Of a DNA stretch of 64,000 nucleotides, positions 1-11,823 are shown in pieces. Location of the stretch: assembly GCA_905182995.1 (NCBI GenBank), contig CAJJDP010000114.1:249772-313771 (forward strand), written 5' to 3'. The notes beneath the pieces are model-generated. The model did not search any database. It was given only the letters and a program-made list of their open reading frames with translations, and was not told the origin of the DNA. Position numbers and translations under genes: made by a program. Source of the stretch: Paramecium octaurelia (taxonomy: Eukaryota; Ciliophora; Oligohymenophorea; Peniculida; Parameciidae). Each line of letters begins with the position of its first letter. Position 1 is the first letter of the stretch.

Positions 1-646
1 GAACATTCAATATCACTCTGTAAATCTATTCCAACTCTTAATTGGGTTAGAATAGTAGTGTCCTTGTGCAATATGATTATGATTGCATATATTGACAACA
101 AAAGCTATATATCACCACATCGCCCACCAATCTAGATTGAGTACTTTCAGATGCTGACACATTGTATTGACCACCACTTTGGACTGTGGAACTCAATATA
201 TCGTAATTCCCTTGTAATCCAAATTTTCTTCGGATTGCCATTTAATTCAAGTCTGAACTCTTTTCTCTTTTGACTGCCTGAGTAATTGAGTAATTGGTGG
301 TATTCTCATTGAACTTTATTGCCAACTCTATCCTTTGACTCATAAATTTCATGTAATATGAATTTATCTTACCACAAGTGTTGTAATACTCAAAAATATC
401 TTTATTGTCATTATTTATTAATTCTTTTAAAAATGAGGTGCAATCCACTTTTATTAAATGGTTCTGATCTATAAATTAGTTGAATTCAGTTATCAAAGGA
501 CTTTTCTAACCATCAGATAAGTTCAATGCCAATCTATAATTATTGCTTGGATACTCCTTTCGTAATCTCTCTAAAGCAAATTAGAATTACTAATGATTGT
601 TCTTTTTTATGTTCTTAATCAAAAAAAAGATTGTAAAGGTTTTCAT
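1..646 (-). CDS. Unrecognised protein, 3' end beyond window
   Basis: Open in the ciliate code from an ATG at 646 to the left edge of the window, about 215 residues with no TGA. The start is the first ATG after in-frame TGAs further upstream. The N-terminus is hydrophobic and basic (MKTFTIFFLIKNIKK); the rest is polar, including LERLRKEYPSNNYRL and KFNENTTNYSITQ. I recognise no domain. The frame upstream of 646 looks partly coding but holds TGAs, so an unseen 5' exon or a decayed gene is possible. Confidence 0.4.
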
Positions 647-1042
647 CTTGATGTCACTTAGATGTTTCAACTTCTAGACTAAATGATAATTAGAATAAGA
701 ATTATACACATGACTTCATCTGCTATTATGCACAACATCTTTTTACTCATTATTAATATGCAATCCATCAATTCACAACCCAAGTACCATTATTGAAATC
801 CTTTTTGTATCCCAATATTCGAAGTGTGTGATGTTCCAATCAATACTACCAAACAATCAAATTGATTCGCCTTCCTCAATGTAGTTGTTGCTAATTTATT
901 ATTCTTTTTGAATTTATTTTATAATGCTATCTACACTTTATCCATTATTTAATATTCTTATACAATTGCCAAACATTTTATTTTAATCAAATTATTTCAA
1001 TGCATTTTATTTTTATAAATTTAATATAATTTAATTTAAAAT
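647..1042. other. Gap, partly coding-like
   Basis: This gap separates two minus-strand genes. Minus-strand frames here give short coding-like runs such as WNITHFEYWDTKRIS (about 790-850), each closed by TGA. It may hold lost or unresolved 5' exons of the gene at 1-646. No other signal is seen. Confidence 0.3.
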
Positions 1043-2648
1043 TCACACATCATCACAGTAAATCAATTGCAATTAATCAATCTAAAACACATTAGGTGTT
1101 TGATCATTCAACTTAAAAAACATAGCCTCCATGTACTCCTTTATTTGCTTCGATAATTTGATATCCTTCAATTACAACATCTCAAACAGATCCTAATCCC
1201 ATATCGAATTTACATACATATATCTGCAGCCTCTTTACTTGATGTCCATATTTGAGCACCAACTGACTCTTTATCTATGAGAATTCCTATTCACTAAACA
1301 TTTATGAAAGCTCCTTTTTAATGTTCGCAATCTCTTAGGCTGATGGCAATTAGTAATTATCCACTAAAGTTTTGAATATGCTACGAATCCTCTATTTGGA
1401 TTGCGTCTCATTCCCATCCTCCGAATCCATCAAGTAGAGACCTAATTAATGGGCCTATTGATAATTCAACTTGAAGGTAGACTTCTGTAAGGACTCAACC
1501 AAATCTTTCAATTGAACATCCTCTTCTTATGAGAGTTGACAGAACAAATGCTAAGAATAAGTGATGATGCATTACTTGATCGATATTGTTGAGAGTGATC
1601 CCATTAATAAGTAATTGGTATTTTAGAATTTTGATAACTTGTTGAAGATCCTGTTTTGTAATCAAGACTAATTTCTTGCGTTGAGTTGCACTCTGAGATC
1701 TCTAAGAAGAAAGAACAAAGTCTTAATTCAATTTGAAATTGCCACTTATGTTGGCAAATGATGACGGTTTGAATAAGGGTGTATGTTTACTGTTTTTTCT
1801 CTACTCTGAAAGTCCTTAGTGATCATCATTCATCATTTTATTAAGATTCTCGATTTTGATTCTCAAGGTCAAGATTTCCTCCTCTTTTTCCATAATTACC
1901 TTTTCGTATTTATCTTACTAATTTGAAAGACTTGACATAAGATTATCAATTTAAGTTTATTGATTTTGACTTGATTGACTTAATTTGTTGATCTCAGTCG
2001 TTAATTTTTAAATCAAGTTTTCTTGCTTATTCTATTAAGTAACCTTACTAGCGAAGATGGTGTCTCTATCTTTGTACTATCTGATTTCTAATTACAATTG
2101 GAGAATTAGCTTTTATTGGTTCTAAATTTTGCTTTAAAATATGGTATTTTATTTTTTAATCTAATCGAAGCCCTTCAACTTTTCTTCGAGGGCAGTTACA
2201 ATTTACACTAATCGAATATTATCTTCCTCCAAATTTCGTAAGACATTAGTTTTGGATGGAATGATTATTTCAGTTTCGCTGTTGAGAAGTTTCTACTTTT
2301 GTATTTCACATAGTGCTCTTAATTTTTACAATTATTCTTGTTGTTCATTCAGTTAATCCATCTTCAATAGTTTCTTGAGCTAATCAATTTCTGTTTCCTT
2401 TTGTTGAAGAGTCTTCAGAAGTTATTTGATTTTGACTTGCTGTTGAAGTGGAATGGAAATGTTATCAGATTCCTAACATTATGATTATAAACTATCGAGT
2501 TCTTTCTTAATTAAATACTTTATACCTGATAATACATAAGTTAAGACTTAACTTGCTTAAGCTCAACTCTTAGGAGATTATTATCCTTTTTCAACTTTTA
2601 AAGCTGATCGATGTAATCCTCTTTGTCAACGTATGACAATCGACTCAT
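1043..2648 (-). CDS. Coiled-coil protein, 511 aa
   Basis: Four exons, with introns of 20, 25 and 25 nt, give 512 codons ending in TGA. The start is ATG at 2648 (MSRLSYVDKEDYIDQLQKLK). Residues about 10-300 are heptad-like and rich in L, Q, K and E (QQKETEIDQLKKLL, LEEKLKGFDQIKKQ), so a long coiled coil is predicted. A serine-rich linker follows, then a C-terminal globular part of about 170 residues (QLSQEEDVQLKDLVESLQ, YDLFEMLQLKDIKLSKQ) that might carry degenerate EF-hand-like helices. Proteins of this build in ciliates are often ciliary or basal-body components, but that is inference. No family is named with confidence. Confidence 0.8.
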
Positions 2649-2806
2649 GGAATCACCTCTACTTATTTGAATGTTATTGCTGAGTATTTTATTATTCCTC
2701 AGTTTGTTTGGATCAGCTTACAAAGAAGTTATGGAAAAAGATTTCTTGCCGTGTTTACAAGATTAAATTTCATGAGAAGTTTAATTATTATTCATTATAT
2801 AAATAA

Positions 2807-3589
2807 ATGAAAGCAATCCTAGTATTATCTATTTCATTAATGATGTTGAACTCATAATTTATAAAGACAACCACTTCCATTGCGGTAAGGACATGACTTA
2901 ATTAATCAAAGTGTGACTAAAGTATCTACTTACTACCAGATATATATTATGTGAAAGGAAGTGCATCAACGATTGTAGAGCCAACCTAAGCAGTAGTAAC
3001 CTTAGAAATAGAAGTCAAAGACGAGAAAGCTCAGATTGCTTTGTAGGAAGCAGCCTAAATTGCTGAAGATGCTGTTAAGTACATAATATACGAACTCACA
3101 TAGAGCCATCAAAGAGAATTGCTAAGGAGGATTGAAGATTCAAACAGAAGATTTTACCATTTAACCACATAAAGAGTACAGCCAAAACTAACCAAAAGGT
3201 GTGACATTTTCAGGCTTCAAAGTAATCAATAGAATCACAGTAGAAACCCTGAACACCAGTGATGTTGGAAAGTAAGATTTTATGTATAATAATAGGATCA
3301 TTGATGTTGCAGTGAAAAACAAAGTAAATAAAGTTAATGGAATTCAATTCGATGTGAGTAAAGAAGAGAAGAAAAGGTTGAAGAACGTATTAGTTGAATA
3401 AGCCATTGAAGATGCCAAACATACAGTAATAAGATGAAATTATCTAAGGCTAATGTGGTGTTGAAGGAATTGAATATGAGAATTGAGTCGATCAAGTCTG
3501 TCCAATTCTTGGAGAATTATGGATCGCAAGCCAAAACTCAAATGGAGTAATAAGTGAATGTTGGATTTGTGATTAGACCGATTGATTGA
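2807..3589 (+). CDS. Secreted SIMPL-domain (DUF541) protein, copy 1
   Basis: The 235-residue protein begins with a signal peptide (MKAILVLSISLMMLNSQ) followed by a SIMPL domain of the BP26/YggE type. Diagnostic pieces are VKGSASTIVEPTQAVVTLEI near the N-terminus, IQTEDFTIQPHKEY, FKVINRITVETLNTSDVGK in the middle, and NMRIESIKSVQF near the end. Introns of 27, 25 and 23 nt leave exactly 236 codons. SIMPL proteins are secreted or periplasmic in bacteria and oligomerise; the function in ciliates is unknown. The next gene downstream is a paralogue in the same orientation, 189 bp away, so this is a tandem duplication. Confidence 0.85.
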
Positions 3590-3778
3590 TGACACATCAT
3601 TAGAAAATATTATTTAGTTTTCTCACTATTTTTAGTTATTGATGAATTCAAAAATAATATTTTTAGATATAATTTCTGATTGTCTCCTAATGATGGGGGA
3701 TTTTTAATAATATCACTAAATTTAGTAAATAAGAGTTCTCTCTGTTGATGAGTTTAGAGATATTATTTAATATAAAAA

Positions 3779-4622
3779 ATGATTAGAATTTTAACTCTTG
3801 CAATTTGCACTACTTCTATCTTGGGATCATTCATCCAAAATTAATAAGCAATCAATAATATAGAAGTAAATTTGATTCAAATTCATTTTTAGTGTACTTT
3901 AGTTGAATACAGAAGACCAGACGTTTTTTATTCCTAAGGCACAGGATCTCTAAGCGTTGAACCTACAATAGCAACAGTTAATTTTGCAATCGAAATCATT
4001 AATGAACTTGCAGAAGTGGCTTTGAATACAGCCAACTAAATACAGGGTAAAGCCTTTAAGTACTATTATCTTAAAATCCATAGATCATTACAAAAAGTGG
4101 ATACAACAAATGCAGGAGTGAAGATCTCCACCACATAATTTTAGATGTTCCCTCATTTAGAATATGATTATACCAATTTTAACCCTTAAATCAAATTCAA
4201 AGGTTATAAAGTAATCATTAGCCAAAAATTGGAAACCCCTAATTTGAAGATTGTTGGATAATTAATCGACGCTGCTATCAACGCAGGAGTTACTACCATC
4301 GAGAATGTCTCCTTTGATATCAAACTAGAATAAAAGTCAGAATTGAAAGATCAAATTCTCTAATTAGCTATCCAAGATGCAACAAATAAAGTATTTTACT
4401 GATTAATATCTATAGGCTGAAATTGCATTAAAAGGTTTGGATATGAAAATACATTCCATCAAAAGTATCACCATTGACTAGCCTTAATATAGACCAGTAT
4501 ATGAATACGCTAACGTAACAATGATTGGATCCGCTGCAGCTCCAACTGAAATCTATGCTCAAGAATAAAACTTATCACACACAGTCACAATAGGATTTAT
4601 AATAGTTCCTATTGATTAATGA
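3779..4622 (+). CDS. Secreted SIMPL-domain (DUF541) protein, copy 2
   Basis: 255 residues after removal of introns of 27, 24 and 25 nt (256 codons). It has a signal peptide (MIRILTLAICTTSILGSF) and a SIMPL domain: GTGSLSVEPTIATVNFAIEI, VKISTTQFQMFPHLEYDY, GYKVIISQKLETPNLKIVGQ, DMKIHSIKSITI. All three introns interrupt positions matching those of the upstream copy (after the signal peptide, after the first helix, before the last strand), which supports duplication of an intron-bearing gene. The two copies have clearly diverged. An added Tyr-rich, Ala-rich stretch (YANVTMIGSAAAPTEIYA) near the C-terminus is absent from copy 1. Confidence 0.85.
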
Positions 4623-4911
4623 ATATTCTATAATATCAATCACATATTTTTATTATATTATTACGATTTTAGATCTTCTTCAACTTTATCTTACTTACTA
4701 TCTTCTATCTTTATGAAGGAATTTTTAGATATCTTCTAAAATCACCATTATCATCGATAAAATACAAAATCTTAATAAATTAAATTAGGATCAATTTTAA
4801 TAATATTATTTCAAATACTATTCATATGTAGATCTACTTTAACTAAAATATTACTCATTTTTATTTTTATTAAATTGTTTAAAATTATATAAAAATAATA
4901 ATTAATTTATC

Positions 4912-5757
4912 ATGAATTCACCTCTAAAAGATCTAGAATAAATTTAATTGAGACAAATAGAATAAGGATACTATCAAAACGATACTGAATAAATTATGTA
5001 GATTCTGAATTCAATAAAGATGATTGCCTTTGAGAATATATATAAAAAACAACTTTAACAACCTCCAATAAAAGAAAATGATCCTAAAGTTCAGAATCAA
5101 GATAATGAAATTGCTTAATTTTACAGAAATCAATATAAATCGATTGACATTGTAGAAAGATCTAATTAAAGATCAAGAATGATTAATAAAAGACTATTTG
5201 AATATTAAAATAGAAATACCCCAAAAAATGTGAAAATGGGGTTGCCTTTGCTTAAAAATAGTGAAAATTAAAATAACTCTACAAATAAGGCTACAAAACC
5301 AGTTTTTACTCCTTTTACTGAGAGAGTCAAACTTGATAAGACTAAAACCTTATTGAATAAGACGATGCAATAGACTTTACATGATTTTAGTTAGTAGTGG
5401 ATCAAAAATGAGAATCATAATTCCCCTTCGATACTTAAGAATGGTAAAAATTTAAAGCAAGGACAGTCTTTATTCATGGATGAACTCACCAATAGAGCTA
5501 AGTCTATAATCGAATCTGCAAAAATTAATAAAAAACTTAAGCAAGCAATACTAAATTCTTAAGAAATATAGGCATCAAATAATGTGAGGGACCAATAATT
5601 GGCAACAACTTAAATTTAATTGGGCAATCTCTCATTTTAAGTACCAAAATGCAATTAATTTCTGGTGGATCAAGAAATGAGAATCTTAAGAAGCAGAGTT
5701 GCAAAGAGAATGAAGCCTAATATTCTTATAATTGATTAAAGAAGAATGTAGGTATGA
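4912..5757 (+). CDS. Disordered Q/N/K-rich protein, upstream half
   Basis: Intronless frame of 281 residues from ATG at 4912 to TGA at 5755-5757. Composition is rich in N, Q, K and S with weak coiled-coil tendency (MNSPLKDLEQIQLRQIEQ; LTNRAKSIIESAKINKKLK). No domain recognised. The stop is odd: the next frame (5788-6864) is in the same phase, only 30 nt further on, and has the same composition. The pair could be one gene split by a single TGA, with either an intron I cannot find or a genuine stop. No AG acceptor lies close enough for a normal-length intron starting at 5752. Confidence 0.6.
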
Positions 5758-5787
5758 ATTGATTTTGTAAACTAATTTAATTTTTTT

Positions 5788-6864
5788 ATGTCTTTGACTT
5801 TTATAAACTTGGAAGACAGTCCTGATAAACCAAAACCATTTGGCTTGGCAAGTGGAATGATAGAGGATTTTTTACATAATCCATTGGAAATGTTAAGGAC
5901 TCTGAAATGTGATAAAACAAGCGGCAGTTGGGATTTAGGAAAAATAAGAGAGATTCTGAATAAAATAAATGATCTTGCCTTTTAAAATAATACTAGTCAT
6001 GATTTAATAAAACCACGGAAAATATCATTAGAAAATTAGAATTTAAGTGAATAAGTAGGTGACTTCGATAAGCTCTACAGTTCGTTTAGGCTTTCTTAAA
6101 AATATGATAATAAATCTGAAAGAATTCAATAAGTCATTAAGGACTTCAAAAATAGAGTGATATATCGATCGATAAGGCCTTCATCAGTGTAGCCCATGAA
6201 AATTGAGTAGCCTCAGAAGTGTAAACTAATGAGCAAGGAGTTCGAATAAAAATTAAACACTATCAATGCAAAATATGGGATGAAGGCAAGTCAATTGACA
6301 GTAAAAAGTAAATATATGAATCATTATTCATTAAATACAAACAATTAATAAACAACGAACACTGAGTTCATACGTCCTCAGACTACTTCATGTTCAGCAA
6401 GAAAGACTTATTCATTTCGTAGAGAAAAAACCTATGATTTGGATTAGAAATTTTAATACAGTGCTAGACCTAGCAGAGCAAGAGCTTAATCGGGACAGTA
6501 GGTTTAGAATTTTGAATTAGAAAAATAAAATTAATCTATTATTGCTAGGATAATGAAAAAATCAGAGAGACGCTTGAATTAAAAAGTGAATCTAAAAAAA
6601 TATGATCTAGAAAATCATGATATCTAACCTACATTCATGTTGGATGACAGTGATTCCTAAACTAAAAGATTGATGAAATGCATTGAGTTCAATCCACTGA
6701 ATTCAATATAATAGGAATATCGAAACTTTATGCCTAATGATGAGGATTTCATTGTGAAATTAGGTTTTTAATAACTACAATCCAAAGAGAAGAGATAGAA
6801 TCAATTAAAATAAAAGGTCTTTTACGCAAAAGCATAAAGTAATTACATCCAAGACCCTGTTTGA
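5788..6864 (+). CDS. Disordered protein, downstream half of split frame
   Basis: 358 residues, intronless, from ATG at 5788 to TGA at 6862-6864, in the same phase as the preceding frame. It opens with MSLTFINLEDSPDKPKPFGL and continues with K, S, R and Q-rich sequence (RSIRPSSVQPMKIEQPQK; YSARPSRARAQSGQQVQ). A basic helical stretch lies at the end (LQSKEKRQNQLKQKVFYAK). No conserved domain seen. Its codon use and composition match the upstream half, so a single protein of about 640 residues is the main alternative. Confidence 0.6.
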
Positions 6865-7016
6865 TAAAATATTTGCTGTATTTTCTAACACTTTTTTTTC
6901 AATAATATAATAATTAAAACTGATATTTCGAGATTCTCGATCCTTTGTATACTAAACAATTATAATCGATGGAATTCATATGACCAATATTTATTATCTG
7001 ATATTTAATATATAAT

Positions 7017-7314
7017 TCATCCTGTTTTGAAGAGCATGATGGCCAGTTATCCAATGTAAAAATATATATAATGTTTTGTTTCGTGAGTCACATATGACCC
7101 AAAGTTTCTTCCTACAATACAATGCCACGTTCCATGATATTTTGCTCTTAATTCATCCTTAATATATGATGCAATTTATTGATCCTACAATTAGAAATGC
7201 TTTTACAGTAGAACTCTTATCTATGGCTTGTCTGGAAACTTCGATGACTTCTCTTTGCATTTCGTCACTCATATCGATTTGTTTAATGACAGGCTATAAT
7301 TTATCGAAAGACAT
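7017..7314 (-). CDS. DYNLL: Dynein light chain LC8-type (DYNLL)
   Basis: 88 residues after one 31-nt intron (89 codons); animal LC8 is 89 residues. It matches the LC8 family almost end to end: [15 protein letters not shown] near the N-terminus, then [20 protein letters not shown] and [18 protein letters not shown] at the C-terminus. LC8 is a homodimeric hub that binds dynein intermediate chain and many partners through short TQT-type motifs, in cytoplasmic and axonemal dyneins. The intron splits helix 2. Only 79 bp separate its start from the end of the upstream ferredoxin gene. Confidence 0.97.
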
Positions 7315-7393
7315 TTGAATATAAATTATATTAATATAACTTTCATGACTTTAAGAAGGTCATTTATAACATTTCTTATAAGTTAAAAAATAC

Positions 7394-7773
7394 TCAAATT
7401 AACAATGTAACACCATCCAATTCTTTGCATACATTGATTTAACATGACAGACGCACTCTTAAATTATCTCTAACAATAAATACCTTCCACCCTTTCCTTC
7501 TGTTGTCAACACATTGATCTCCTCTTAACTTTGAGGTTATGCAATCTAAATGTTGCTAAAATCATTCGAATTAGCTATTAACACTGAACAAGTAGAACAT
7601 GAACATGAGAATCCACACTCAAATGGTAATGGCACTTTGTGTCTTTTTAATTCCTTAGCCAAAACCTCACCTTCTGTAGCATCTATGGTAAGTTTGATCT
7701 GTGGATTTATTTCACTTTGAACATAAAGTCGAATTTTCTTTGAGAATCTAAAGAAATTATGAATTCTCTACAT
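7394..7773 (-). CDS. Mitochondrial-type 2Fe-2S ferredoxin (adrenodoxin/Yah1 family)
   Basis: 117 residues after one 26-nt intron (118 codons). The N-terminus (MQRIHNFFRFSKKIRLYVQ) is basic and aromatic, like a mitochondrial presequence. The cluster-binding loop is ECGFSCSCSTCSVLI, giving the adrenodoxin spacing C-x5-C-x2-C; the fourth cysteine is in GRVRLSCQI after the splice. Without the intron this cysteine would be misplaced, so the protein family confirms the splice. These ferredoxins donate electrons for Fe-S cluster, heme and sterol-type reactions in mitochondria. An extra cysteine sits inside the first loop (SCSC), unlike the usual motif. Confidence 0.9.
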
Positions 7774-7845
7774 TAAATTAAATTATATTCTGAAAATATA
7801 TTTAATTTGTCAATCTTTTAAAGATTTAGCACAAAAATAAATTAA

Positions 7846-8920
7846 TCAAGTTTCCATTGATGGACTTTGATCTATCTATTCTGTGCTATCACTCTGAATT
7901 ACATACGTTTCAGTTGTAATTTCTTAAGATTCTGATTACACCACTTGTTTTGCCTTTCTCTACCAAAATATAACTAGAGCAAAAAAGTAGGGAAGAAAGA
8001 AAGAAAGGAATTTGTCTAACAAATCAAGACTTGAATTCAAGAAATTGGTCAAATTCTCATCATTCGGAAACTAAATTCATTATCAATCAATTCTTACATT
8101 CACATAAAAACATGTGTATTTCATACCTTTGGTGTGGTATATTTGATTCATGATCACAAAATAGATATTCTAAGTAAAACTAACAAAAGAACCTATTATA
8201 TTTACAATCAGGAGCAACCTCAATATTGAGCATTTATACCAAATTTATTTTAATCTCTTCTTCACAACTTCAGTAAACTATCTGATCTCTCCACTTTGAT
8301 CCTATTTAATATTCTTGTTCACTTAACGAGTTAATTGTCTTATCTATAAAAAGAATAATCCTTAAAGCAAGAATCCTACTGTGGTAATTATATTGAAAAA
8401 CTAGGCTAATTAATAATTAGCAATATAACCTTGGCATAAGTGATAATCATCCATATTCAGAAAGTAATCAATGTAATTTAAAATAAAAATTGCTGAAATA
8501 AAGAACACCAATCCATTGAACATCAATTGAGCCAACTTTATTTGCATCGTGGCAGAGATCGATAGTGCTTCATCTGATCCATTGAACGAAGCTATCAATA
8601 TAGACTTTCTGCCAAAATAGTAGATACTATAACTGATGAACATAAATTGAAAATATGGAATGGGGAAATACAAAGCGTCAACTCTATTGCTTAACTGAAA
8701 TGCCAAATAAACTAATATAGAGCAAGGCTTTACAAGCAGTATCAACTATTAAGATGGCAAAAATTATTTGTTTCCTCGTCAATTGTTTATTGTATTATGG
8801 TTTTCTCTAATTGATTAATAAGTAAATGGAACACAGTAAAATCATAAAAGCCATGATTAATTTAAGTAGAAATCCTAATTATTTAATGAATGTACGTAAC
8901 GCACCAATCTAAAATCTCAT
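7846..8920 (-). CDS. Seven-helix membrane protein, 341 aa
   Basis: Two introns (22 and 27 nt) leave 342 codons. Seven hydrophobic segments are visible: MAFMILLCSIYLLI, FAILIVDTAFYLAFQL, FPIPYFQFMFISYSIYYF, LMFNGLVFFISAIFILNYI, FFNIITTVGFLLQGLFFL, LLLIVNIIGSFVSFTQNIYF and FLSFFLPYFFALVIFW. A charged loop of about 45 residues lies between helices 5 and 6, and the C-terminal tail is polar and acidic (QSDSTEQIDQSPSMET). The seven-helix layout with a long third cytoplasmic loop recalls GPCR-like proteins, but I see no family motif. A transporter or scramblase is equally possible. Confidence 0.8.
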
Positions 8921-9670
8921 TACTTTATCTTGTTAAACAACCAAATAGTTCTTCAACCCCCGATTGACTTGTCATTAATATTAATAAAATATATATTCAA
9001 TATTATATTTACATGATGTAATTATTAATCATTAAGTTACAGAACAAATAAGATGCATTTTGACTTAATCTCAATTTCCACTTGGTAAATCAAACAACAA
9101 GATACCTATTGTCTTTTTCTTTATTTAAAATACAATTAAATTATTCTAGTCTAAGCTAACATTGTTAACTATTATATTATTTTAGGTTTATCAATTGTTC
9201 TACACAAAATAAATATCATAGAATTGATATGTTATTGATTCTATAATTTAAATTTCTCTTTTGTTCTTCTGATTATGAAAATGAATTTCAAAGGTTCTAA
9301 CTATCGTATATAATTATAAATTAACGTATATACTACCTCAAACAATTTGAAATTATCTGTAATATTTTATAAGTTTCAATTATTATTTAATTTATTCTTA
9401 ATAGAAAGTTATTAAATTCAAATTTTAAATTAAACCTTCTAACCTCTAAAGTTAATCGAAAATAACTTTATGATAAATTCGATACGAAAAAGTATCCAAT
9501 AGATTAATAATTGATATTAATAATATTTTATTAATATATATAGAATAATCTAGTTACTTTACATATCAATATGTTTAATATAAATAGAATTAATCAATAC
9601 TATAAAAAGATATCTTAAGCATATTATAGGTTGTATTAAATAAAAGAAAAAATAGAACATTGAAAATTCT
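8921..9670. other. Gene-free AT-rich gap
   Basis: About 750 bp of A/T homopolymer runs and short ATTA and TATA patterns between the membrane-protein gene and the REEP gene. Frames on both strands are closed every few dozen codons and have no coding bias. It probably includes the promoter of the 7846-8920 gene and the 3' region of the REEP gene. Confidence 0.5.
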
Positions 9671-10301
9671 TCATATATTTATATATTTTTTATATGAAAT
9701 TTGATAAGAATCTAGTATAACTAATAAAATATTAAATAATAAACATATATATGGAAGTTAAATCAATAATTGTAACTGGAAATTCTCTTACTTGAATATA
9801 TGTATTTTTAATAGTTGATATAACACCTATGAAATACCTATCATGTAGTTATAAATGTATACTGCATCATAGAAATGCTCTGCAAACTGTGTTTTAGGAT
9901 GAAACAGTAGCACAAAAAAGATGAACTTAATGAAATGGTAATAGGGTAAGTAATATAGTATCCAATAAAAGTAATCATCCAACAAATGAACAATCATTAC
10001 TATAACCCAATAGGATAACCATTGTTTAGCATTCCTGTAGTCTAAACAAACTTATATAAATGATATTACTCTATGTCTCAATGACTTCTAAGGTCATGAT
10101 GAATGGATAAACCAGTGTCATAATTTTAATAAAGAATCCTCTTCCTATTCCTAATATTATGCATGCTAATCCTAATAACACAACGATGAAAGCAATATAT
10201 GAAGGACGAGAGATTTTGAATTTCCTTGCATATAATTTGAGAAAAGGGATTTCATCACAAGAATCCAAACCAAAGGTTGTTATCAATTAATCTAACTACA
10301 T
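9671..10301 (-). CDS. REEP/TB2/DP1/HVA22 family ER-shaping protein
   Basis: ATG at 10301 (MQLDQLITTFGLDSCDEIPF). Hydrophobic hairpins AFIVVLLGLACIILGIG and YPFIMTLEVIET are followed, after a 28-nt intron, by NAKQWLSYWVIVMIVHLLDD and YWILYYLPYYHFIKFIFFV. The order YP-x3-S/T-x2-AIE, then a QWLTYW-like block, then the fourth segment with FHPK, is the TB2/DP1/HVA22 signature. REEP and HVA22 proteins insert as hairpins and bend ER tubules. The 3' end is uncertain: the frame runs on to TGA at 9671, but the last 30-40 residues are not typical of the family, so an intron near 9815 is possible. Confidence 0.85.
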
Positions 10302-10328
10302 TTTTAATATTAAAATATATATATGTTA

Positions 10329-11347
10329 TCAATAATTTGTAATGATATTAAAGCCTCTATTTTTTTCTGGTGTTTTCCTTCTCTTACGGACATAATCAAC
10401 TGAAAGCATAGTATATGGTACTTCTTACTTAGGAAATCTTTTGTCTTCTAACTTTTCGAGATGTTTCAATTGCAACATGGATTTGTTTTTAAATTTTCTT
10501 TGTGTATCTTTGAATGAACTATTCATACTAGTATTCAATGTCTATTTGTAATTATCTAACTCTTTTTGCTTAGGAGTTGTTATTACACTAATGTCATAGT
10601 TCATTTTTTAATCTCTAGTTTAAGATTGACTTAATAATTAATAATTTTGAAGATCCCCTTTTTATTTGAAATCTTTCGGATTCTGATTGTCTTTTTTAAT
10701 TGAGGATCTTTCGAATGAAATCTCATCAATGACATTAATTATATTTTCATTAAATTTAGGTGAATTTAAATTGTCCTATTATATTGATGATAATATAGAT
10801 GATTATTGTCGAATGCCTAAATTAAAATTATTCTTTGATTGCGTTTCAAAGGTAGAAGGTTGGGTTTGGCAGGATTTGTGAATACTTTTTAATTGTCGAT
10901 CAAAAAATTAGGCTTACGAAATTATTTTAGTTCTAATTGGCGAAACAATATCCTTGATTATCTTCGTGACTCTATCTACATCTTTAATATTAGTGGGTGA
11001 AGGGGATTCATTGTGTTAACTTTATTCATCTTCATTATTCTATAAATGTTTAACGATAAACTTCAATGAAATTTGAAGCAGATTTTCATAATCCATTTTA
11101 TTCAATAATTCATGGATGTATTATTCTGATACAAAATACTTCTTGAATTATTTAGGTTTTAGAGCAACCAATTAATAACAATATTTTCTAATCTTTTCAT
11201 TTCTATTTTTAAAAGGTGTAAACTCAAAGATTTTTGAGGAGTTTGTTGTTAGCATTCTATTCTTTTTTAACAAATACTATTTACATTGATATGTCTCATT
11301 TCTTCCCTTATTGTAATCATCTCCTCAACTAGATGTTTTTTACTCAT
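10329..11347 (-). CDS. Hypothetical protein, 331 aa
   Basis: Start ATG at 11347 (MSKKHLVEEMITIREEMRHI), one 23-nt intron, 332 codons. The N-terminal half has a compact-looking part (YCYQLVALKPKQFKKYFVSE; LLNKMDYENLLQISLKFIVK) that could be helical; the rest is polar and disordered, ending in a basic tail (VDYVRKRRKTPEKNRGF). The upstream neighbour on the same strand ends 154 bp away; the REEP gene starts 27 bp downstream. No family recognised. Confidence 0.7.
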
Positions 11348-11501
11348 ATTTATTAATCAATTAATTTACATCTTCATAATTGATCATAATTAAAAAAACT
11401 ACATGTAATTTTCAATATTCTATTCTCAAACCGTATGGTTATAAATATTCCAATTCTGACTGTGTGAAATATCACTCATGGTCTTTGAGTAATTTGGTTA
11501 T

Positions 11502-11823
11502 TCAAATAATTTGAAGATGAAATTCATTTGACCTCCTTTATATTAGTATTTCTCGGTAATGATGTTTGACTGCGGAAATCACTGCTGTCTCTGAATCAAT
11601 TACATTTCTTGATATATTGGGGTATGATAATAAAAGGGTGTTGCTAGGATAATGTTGTAAATTTGCTACCTCTTTTTAATAGATCAAATTCTTTTAAATA
11701 TTTTAATGGTGTTATTCAATTTATTTAAATCTTTATCTTAATTGATTTACTTTTACTAACCTGTTACTTATAGGTTAGTTCTGCTTTGAAATTAAGACAT
11801 TGTGATTAATAGTATGACTTCAT
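11502..11823 (-). CDS. Small hypothetical protein, 96 aa
   Basis: ATG at 11823, a 31-nt intron starting GTAACAG, then 97 codons in total. The second exon reads HYPSNTLLLSYPNISRNV then SETAVISAVKHHYREILIQR, and ends EFHLQII. The mixed hydrophobic pattern suggests a folded protein rather than a disordered one. No family recognised; the call rests on the frame and the clean splice. Confidence 0.5.
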
